A stretch of DNA of 9,976 nucleotides from Spirochaetaceae bacterium. GTDB taxonomy: Bacteria > Spirochaetota > Spirochaetia > DSM-27196 > SKKC01. The DNA lies in assembly GCA_003554375.1 (NCBI GenBank), contig PWGF01000203.1:1-9976 (forward strand), given 5' to 3'. Positions 6,319 to 9,976 of the stretch are shown here, in pieces. Positions within the stretch are counted from its first letter, which is position 1, and the number at the start of each line of letters is the position of its first letter. The position numbers were made by a program, and so were the translations under genes. The notes beneath the pieces are model-generated. The model had not been told where the DNA came from. It did not search any database and saw only the letters and a program-made list of their open reading frames with translations.

Positions 6319-6627
6319 ATGTCAGCGTATATATTTAGGATGACGATTGAGGTACAGTCTGCTGAGACCGAAGTAGAAGATATAGTAGAACATATTGAAA
6401 TGAATATGTATAATCGGACTGATTTTAAAGCAGATGTAGAATTTATCGATGTGATTGATGAAATAAAAGGTGGTATTGTGTCGAAACAATATACTATAGA
6501 GATTATATTAGACTATAATATTTCTTTGAAGGAGTTAGCTGATGCTATTTTAAGCATTGCATTTGATTGGAATAGTAGGGCTACTTTTGATGTTTATGTT
6601 GTTACTAGTTTGGTTGATATCATGTGA
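6319..6627 (+). CDS. Small alpha/beta protein, second of three related genes, 102 aa
   Basis: ATG 6319 follows AGGGAGG (6302-6308), 24 bases after the stop of its relative at 5998. The predicted order is the same: strand (YIFRMTIEV), helix (EVEDIVEHIEMNM), strand (KADVEFIDV), strand (QYTIEIILD), helix (LKELADAILSIAFDWN), strand (TFDVYVVTSL). The I-A-x-x-W-N motif near residue 85 matches L-A-x-x-W-N in the 5998 product. Identity is low, so this is an old duplication or a shared fold. It ends in TGA (6625-6627). Function unknown. Confidence 0.85.
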   Translation: MSAYIFRMTIEVQSAETEVEDIVEHIEMNMYNRTDFKADVEFIDVIDEIKGGIVSKQYTIEIILDYNISLKELADAILSIAFDWNSRATFDVYVVTSLVDIM

Positions 6628-6677
6628 ATGTGGTTGTTATAGTTTATGTTAATATAGGGGTATAGGGGGTTGTTATA

Positions 6678-6959
6678 ATGCGAAAATTATATGATAGTGC
6701 TATCCATGAAAGATTTACTTCTGAGGATATTGAAGAAATTAAGAACGTAGTGGATAGGGCAGGGAAATTAACTGATATTGATACGGATGAGTTTAAAAGG
6801 CTAGGGTATACGGTAGATGTGGATCGTAATGATCCTCCTATGCCTCCTTATATGATTACTATTAAGAAAGGTGGAAGTAAGTTTGTTCTGCTAAACAAGA
6901 AGTATGTAGAAGATCCTGATTTTGTTGTGGGTGATATTGCAGGAGGAGTTGTAAAATAA
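6678..6959 (+). CDS. Hypothetical LYDS-tagged protein, 93 aa
   Basis: Unrecognised. ATG 6678 is behind TAGGGGG (6663-6669). Residues 4-7 are L-Y-D-S in the context M-R-K-L-Y-D-S, almost the same start as the 1244 gene (M-R-R-K-L-Y). After it come two acidic helices (SEDIEEIKNVVDRAGKL, then TDIDTDEFKRLGY). The C-terminal half reads V-D-V-D-R-N-D-P-P-M-P-P-Y-M-I-T-I-K-K-G-G, strand-like with a proline-rich turn. The core Y-x-V-x-x-x...Y-M-I-T-I-K-K-G-G-S-K-F-V-L could be a small beta sheet. It separates the second and third members of the 5998/6319/6988 group. Confidence 0.85.
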   Translation: MRKLYDSAIHERFTSEDIEEIKNVVDRAGKLTDIDTDEFKRLGYTVDVDRNDPPMPPYMITIKKGGSKFVLLNKKYVEDPDFVVGDIAGGVVK

Positions 6960-6974
6960 ATTTAATTTGTTGTA

Positions 6975-6987
6975 TTAGGAGGTGTTT
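6975..6987 (+). promoter_or_regulatory. Ribosome binding site leader, copy 1
   Basis: TTAGGAGGTGTTT, identical over 13 bases to the leaders at 7317-7329 and 8185-8197. In the other two, a three-base GTA or ATA and then a TTG start follow. Here TTGCGTCC follows directly and the coding frame behind it is out of register. Confidence 0.8.
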
Positions 6988-7277
6988 TTGCGTCCAAGTC
7001 GATTGATCCTGCTGTTGTTTTAAGTCATTTTGAGGACGAACTTATTGAGTGGGCTCATCTTCCAGCAGAAGTTGAAGATATTTATGTTTTTGATGAGAGG
7101 GAGTCTCATATGGCTCTTGATCTTGAAATTACTCTTTTGCTTAAAGAAGATGATTATGATGTTGCCGATGTCGCTACTGTTTTGAAGCTTGCAGAATATA
7201 GCTGGAATGAAAACGAATACAAGAATGCAATAATAGTTAATAGTGTTTTAGATTTTGGTAGTTTTGAAATAATGTAG
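6988..7277 (+). pseudogene. Third member of the small alpha/beta group, 5' end lost
   Basis: A clean frame from about 6990 to TAG 7275-7277 encodes roughly 95 residues but has no ATG, GTG or TTG near its ribosome binding site. TTG 6988 is in another frame and stops after 11 codons. The product, S-K-S-I-D-P-A-V-V-L-S-H-F-E-D-E-L..., aligns with residues 13 onward of the 5998 product (V-I-D-G-S-V-G-L-S-G-L-E-D-F-V). It shares the L-E-I strand and the L-A-x-x-x-W-N motif. The first beta strand is therefore missing. A small deletion that joined the leader to the middle of the first helix region, or one missing base after TTG, would explain it. It may be untranslated. An ATT start (7002) is possible but too far from the site. 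Confidence 0.65.
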
Positions 7278-7316
7278 TGATTATTATTATGAATTTGGTA
7301 GGTATGGATTATATCT

Positions 7317-7329
7317 TTAGGAGGTGTTT
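7317..7329 (+). promoter_or_regulatory. Ribosome binding site leader, copy 2, decides a TTG start
   Basis: TTAGGAGGTGTTT followed by GTA and TTG (7333). It shows that TTG, not the GTG at 7324 inside the site, is the start of the 277-residue gene. Confidence 0.85.
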
Positions 7330-7332
7330 GTA

Positions 7333-8166
7333 TTGTCTTATGTAACTTATGATAGTGATGAAGTAGAAGAAATGCGAGAAGAATTTCCAGAATGGTTTGT
7401 AGAAGCTATAGAGGAGTTATACCATGAACATACGGGCGAAATTTTAGGTGATGAAGAAGATGATGAAGGTGAACTTGTTTCGGTTGAAGAAGCCCATCAG
7501 AAGTATGAAGTTGGTTCTGGCGAAGCTTATTGGTTAGAGATTGCCAGCTATGAGTATGATGTTTTTAAGGATTTTGACGTGGCAGAGAAAGTTGCTATAA
7601 ATTATTTGAAGCGTATGATTGAGGAAGAACCTGAAATATTTAGACCTGAGTTTTTACAGCGTCATATGTATGTAACTCCAACTGATGCTCGTATAATTGG
7701 TTCAGAAGAGGCTGATAGATACGTACATGAAATGGGTCTTGAAGAGGCTGTAGAGATGGCAGAGATATTTATTAGGGATCATGATAGTCCTCATGAAAGC
7801 GAGTTAAGTAATTTGATTGATGAGTATGATAAATTAGATGCTCAGTATAGGGATGAGGATGATGAAGATAGGATTAGGGAGCTGGAAGAAGAAATGGAAT
7901 CTAAAGCAGAAGAAATTCAGGATTTGTTTGGGCTTGCTTATTCAGAATATGTGGAAGAAAGATTGTTAAAAGATCCTGTGGGATATTTTGTTGATGAGTT
8001 AGGGGTTTATTCGAAAGAAGAACTTTTCATGCAACATTTTATTGGTATTGATGCAGAGGATGCTGCAGAAGATGCTGTAATGTCCGATGGAGTAGAACAT
8101 TATTTAGAACACTTTGGGGAATTGGTAACAGAATTAAGAAGTGGGGCTGTAGCGTTAGAATTGTAA
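7333..8166 (+). CDS. Acidic protein, paralogue A of a tandem pair, 277 aa
   Basis: Start is TTG 7333, 8 bases after GAGG; its paralogue has the same arrangement. Sequence begins M-S-Y-V-T-Y-D-S-D-E-V. Residues 9-50 are very acidic with an E-E-D-D-E-G-E run. Residues 155-197 form a probable charged coiled coil (IRELEEEMESKAEEIQ). Residues 205-258 form the best conserved block (E-Y-V-E-x-R-L-L-x-D-P-V-x-Y-F-V-x-E-L-G), identical to paralogue B at 37 of 54 positions. From memory, similar C-termini occur in uncharacterised phage proteins. The charge and architecture distantly recall DNA-mimic antirestriction proteins (ArdA type), but no diagnostic motif proves that. It is the longest intact product in the window. 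Confidence 0.9.
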   Translation: MSYVTYDSDEVEEMREEFPEWFVEAIEELYHEHTGEILGDEEDDEGELVSVEEAHQKYEVGSGEAYWLEIASYEYDVFKDFDVAEKVAINYLKRMIEEEPEIFRPEFLQRHMYVTPTDARIIGSEEADRYVHEMGLEEAVEMAEIFIRDHDSPHESELSNLIDEYDKLDAQYRDEDDEDRIRELEEEMESKAEEIQDLFGLAYSEYVEERLLKDPVGYFVDELGVYSKEELFMQHFIGIDAEDAAEDAVMSDGVEHYLEHFGELVTELRSGAVALEL

Positions 8167-8184
8167 AGAGTTATACAGATTAAT

Positions 8185-8197
8185 TTAGGAGGTGTTT
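8185..8197 (+). promoter_or_regulatory. Ribosome binding site leader, copy 3, decides a TTG start
   Basis: TTAGGAGGTGTTT followed by ATA and TTG (8201). The GTG at 8192 lies within the site and is not the start. Identity with copies 1 and 2 suggests the leader was duplicated together with its gene. Confidence 0.85.
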
Positions 8198-8200
8198 ATA

Positions 8201-9004
8201 TTGTCTCGTGTAACTTATGATAGTGACGAAGTAAGAGAAATGAAGGAAGATTTACCAGAGTGGATGGTAAAAGCTATTGAGGAATTATATAATCATGTAG
8301 GGATTGGTGAAGATTTTGGTGCTGAGGACGGTGAATCTGTAACTGTTCAAGATATTTCGGAAACTTATTTTATACGTCAAGGTAGTGCTTACCAAGTAGA
8401 GCTTAATCAAGAGGAGTATGATGTTTTTCAGGATATTGAGGTGGCAGAGCAGGGTGCTATAGAGTATTTAGAAGAGTTGATTGGTATGGAGCCTGAGATG
8501 TTTGATCCTGATTTTTTAAGGCATTATATGGAGGTAATGCCTGCTGATGCTCGTATGATTGCTATAGATGAAGCAGATGCTATTATAGGTGATTTAGATG
8601 ATGATGAAGTTGTAGATAGAGCTAAAGATTTTGTAGAGCAAATCTATAGTAATCGTGAATTACGTGGTTTAATTAGGGATTATGAATTGTATATAGATGA
8701 GATGGAAGAAGAAGGCGAAGAAAATGGTGAGGCAGAAGAACTTTTGAATGAGATTAGAGAATTGTATGAGTATGTTTATAGAGAATATGTGGAAAATCGG
8801 TTGTTAGATGACCCAGTAGATTATTTTGTGCATGAGTTAGGAGCTTATACAGAAGAAGAGCTGTTTGAACAACCTTTTATTCGTATTGATGCTCGTGATG
8901 CAGCTAGGGCTGCTGTATTGTCTGATGGTATTGCTCATTTCTTAGCTCCTTATGATATGGAAACTGTGGAATTAGGCGGACCCGTAGCGTTTCGGATTAA
9001 TTAG
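8201..9004 (+). CDS. Acidic protein, paralogue B of a tandem pair, 267 aa
   Basis: TTG 8201 starts M-S-R-V-T-Y-D-S-D-E-V-R-E-M-K-E-D, matching paralogue A over the first 30 residues (P-E-W-x-V-x-A-I-E-E-L-Y). A shared middle block follows (E-Y-D-V-F-x-D-x-x-V-A-E, then P-x-D-A-R). Next is an acidic helix (residues 165-185, EEEGEENGEAEELL) and the conserved C-terminal block at 195-248. The end, D-G-I-A-H-F-L-A-P-Y-D...V-E-L-G-G-P-V-A-F-R-I-N, is the part I would use to search, since phage proteins with similar tails come to mind. The gene lies 34 bases after A and is surely in the same transcript. A long spacer follows. Confidence 0.9.
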   Translation: MSRVTYDSDEVREMKEDLPEWMVKAIEELYNHVGIGEDFGAEDGESVTVQDISETYFIRQGSAYQVELNQEEYDVFQDIEVAEQGAIEYLEELIGMEPEMFDPDFLRHYMEVMPADARMIAIDEADAIIGDLDDDEVVDRAKDFVEQIYSNRELRGLIRDYELYIDEMEEEGEENGEAEELLNEIRELYEYVYREYVENRLLDDPVDYFVHELGAYTEEELFEQPFIRIDARDAARAAVLSDGIAHFLAPYDMETVELGGPVAFRIN

Positions 9005-9130
9005 TTATTGAAGCGTACGTAATTGTTGAATTAACAGGATAATTTGTTATGGTATATAAATTTTAGATGTTTATATAGAAAATTTTTTATAAAAATTTTA
9101 AATTTTTATGAGAGTTTTGGGGTATAAAAT

Positions 9131-9146
9131 CGTTTATACTAGTGGA
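9131..9146 (+). promoter_or_regulatory. Promoter-like TATACTAGT element, copy 2
   Basis: CGTTTATACTAGTGGA matches CGTATATACTAGTAGA at 1807-1822 in 14 of 16 positions. Both are in the longest spacers, both follow A/T-only stretches, and both face a + strand gene. TATACT (9135-9140) is a possible -10 box; no standard -35 is seen. It would give the 9301 gene a leader containing the hairpin. Confidence 0.4.
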
Positions 9147-9231
9147 GAAATATAAATAATTTGATGTGTATTATATTTTTGTATGTAATGCTTGCTTGAA
9201 GGTTTTTGTTGCAGGTATTATATCTAATCGT

Positions 9232-9265
9232 CGATAATATAGATATATGAAGAAATATATTATCG
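9232..9265 (+). repeat. Inverted repeat, 10-bp perfect arms, 14-base loop
   Basis: CGATAATATA (9232-9241) and TATATTATCG (9256-9265) are exact reverse complements around GATATATGAAGAAA. There is no T run afterwards, so it is not a standard terminator. It sits 20 bases before the ribosome binding site of the 9301 gene and could be an operator or a leader hairpin. Confidence 0.6.
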
Positions 9266-9300
9266 TATGTAATAATATTTGAGGGGAGGTGTTCATTGAG

Positions 9301-9633
9301 ATGAAAAAACAGTACGGTAATTTGCAAATTATTGCAGAATCTAAGTTACAAGAAACAGCAGATGATACGATGATGGATTTAGTGAAAGAGCTATTAGACG
9401 AGAAAGGTCATTCATACGAAGATAAGTCTAGGGATGTATTACTGATCAACGTACGAAGATTTCAGAGAGGTGAAGGAGAAGAGAGGGTAGAACTTCGTCA
9501 TAAAAGAGAACCTGCAAAGATGGTTGATGCTTATACTGGTGAGATTATAACTTCTTCGATATACACTGTTGATGATATAATGAATATCATTCATGATATT
9601 AGTATGGGTGGTATAGAGAGTGTTAAAAGATAA
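9301..9633 (+). CDS. Hypothetical charged protein, 110 aa
   Basis: Unrecognised. The frame is open from GTG 9289, but that codon overlaps GGGGAGG (9283-9289). I choose ATG 9301 (spacing 11), giving M-K-K-Q-Y-G-N-L-Q-I-I-A-E-S-K-L-Q-E. It is less acidic than its neighbours, with a basic middle (VRRFQRGEGEERVELRHKREPAK, residues 51-73). A strand-turn (MVDAYTGEIITSSIYTV) and a final helix follow. A helix around residues 16-36 (LQETADDTMMDLVKELLDEKG) precedes. It has the long leader and hairpin described for 9005-9300. The break to a different base style comes after this gene, at the TnpB remnant. Confidence 0.85.
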   Translation: MKKQYGNLQIIAESKLQETADDTMMDLVKELLDEKGHSYEDKSRDVLLINVRRFQRGEGEERVELRHKREPAKMVDAYTGEIITSSIYTVDDIMNIIHDISMGGIESVKR

Positions 9634-9665
9634 TTACACTTGAGTAGAGAGTATGGTGATCAATA

Positions 9666-9976
9666 GTGATAAATTGGATTAAAAATCATAAAATCGCATC
9701 TGTTATAATAGTACTAGTTGTAGTAATGGTGTGTAGCAGTAACAGTCTCTACTGGTTCAGATAAACCAACGGGAAATAATGTCATGGGAATCGACATAGG
9801 AATCAAGCAATTAGCAGTAGCAAGCATCAAAGATGAAGATGGAAACGAGATAAATCGTCAATTCTATAATGGCAGAGAAGCTGGTTTTATGCGTAAAAAA
9901 TACCGAACGACTAGACGCAAACTAGGGCAAAATAAAAAGCTGTACGCTATCAAAAAGATCAATAACAAAGAATCGA
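9666..9976 (+). pseudogene. tnpB: TnpB (IS200/IS605 family) remnant, N-terminally truncated and frameshifted, runs off the window
   Basis: TnpB is an RNA-guided DNA nuclease and the ancestor of Cas12. The frame from W at 9727 reads W-C-V-A-V-T-V-S-T-G-S-D-K-P-T-G-N-N-V and then M-G-I-D-I-G-I-K-Q-L-A-V-A-S, the RuvC-I motif with catalytic Asp at 9793-9795. The basic Y-R-T-T-R-R-K-L-G-Q-N-K-K-L segment follows, typical of the family. Full TnpB is around 370-410 residues with this Asp roughly midway, so the N-terminal wedge/recognition region is absent: a stop (9724) precedes and no start with a site exists. Upstream, in other frames, I-N-W-I-K-N-H-K-I-A-S-V and S-T-S-C-S can be read as the preceding I-G-W-I-K...K-I-x-S-V-T-I-S segment broken by one or two indels. 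C is far commoner here (29 of 180 bases at 9781-9960) than in a typical neighbour (13 of 180 at 4561-4740). Confidence 0.8.

Larger units (their letters stand above)
9005..9300 (+). other. Gene-free AT-rich spacer (296 bases)
   Basis: No ORF with a ribosome binding site is seen here. In order it holds: a GTATATAAAT box (9052-9061); a perfect AT palindrome, ATAAAAATTT and AAATTTTTAT around one T (9089-9109); the TATACTAGT element (9131-9146), shared with 1807-1822; and a hairpin with 10-bp arms (9232-9241 and 9256-9265). The ribosome binding site GGGGAGGTG for 9301 closes it. The palindrome has no G/C and is a poor terminator. The most economical reading is a promoter region with a leader of about 150 bases. 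Confidence 0.6.

Noticed and set aside
9089..9109. AT palindrome as a rho-independent terminator
   Set aside because: The stem has no G or C and no distinct T run after it, so stability would be low.
9139..9327. Minus-strand ORF of 62 codons in the long spacer
   Set aside because: It overlaps the start of the 9301 gene and lacks a ribosome binding site; the composition reflects AT-rich DNA.
9666..9764. GTG-started 32-codon ORF that looks like a small membrane protein
   Set aside because: It has no properly spaced ribosome binding site, its last third overlaps the TnpB frame, and the hydrophobic run can be explained as the TnpB strand region read out of frame.
1..9976. CRISPR array, tRNA, rRNA or complete insertion sequence
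   Set aside because: No regularly spaced repeats, cloverleaf-like sequence, rRNA core motif or matching transposon ends were seen; only the partial TnpB is mobile-element related.

Overview
The window looks like a stretch of a large, AT-rich bacteriophage genome, or a decaying prophage or phage-derived plasmid region, from a Bacillota (Firmicutes) host, most likely a Bacillus relative. The reasons are: every supported gene is on the + strand; genes are short and tightly spaced; nearly all have a strong AGGAGG/GGGAGG ribosome binding site; TTG starts are used; the products are small, strongly acidic proteins without housekeeping homologues; and one 75-residue gene (2332-2559) belongs to a small-protein family I remember from phage genomes. 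The assignment is inference; no capsid, tail, replication or packaging gene is visible.

Layout. 40-1534: four short genes, the second a frameshifted Cys-rich (zinc-ribbon-like) protein that overlaps the third. 1566-1752: a frameshifted small gene. 1753-1863: AT-rich spacer with a promoter-like TATACTAGT element. 1864-4056: two LYDS-tagged proteins (one with a C-terminal zinc ribbon), a TGA-interrupted phage gene between them, then two acidic proteins, the second apparently lacking a standard start codon. 4117-4857: two broken genes, one carrying a 10-bp tandem duplication. 4919-6959: a tight run of intact genes, including two members of a ~100-residue family whose third, 5'-damaged member lies at 6988-7277. 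7333-9004: a tandem pair of acidic paralogues started by TTG behind identical leaders. 9005-9300: a gene-free AT-rich spacer with a palindrome, a second TATACTAGT element and a hairpin. 9301-9633: one gene. 9666-9976: an N-terminally truncated, frameshifted TnpB (IS200/IS605 family RNA-guided nuclease) that runs off the window.

The three most interesting signals are: (1) an N-terminal Leu-Tyr-Asp-Ser tag shared by four otherwise unrelated proteins, with Ser encoded from both codon boxes, which suggests protein-level selection (possibly a targeting or packaging signal); (2) an unusual density of single-lesion genes (about seven plus TnpB in 10 kb) of mixed type, pointing to a decaying element or an error-rich assembly; (3) the TnpB remnant, with base usage unlike its neighbours. 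No function can be assigned to most genes from sequence alone. How they work together is unknown beyond probable polycistronic expression from the two intergenic regions.
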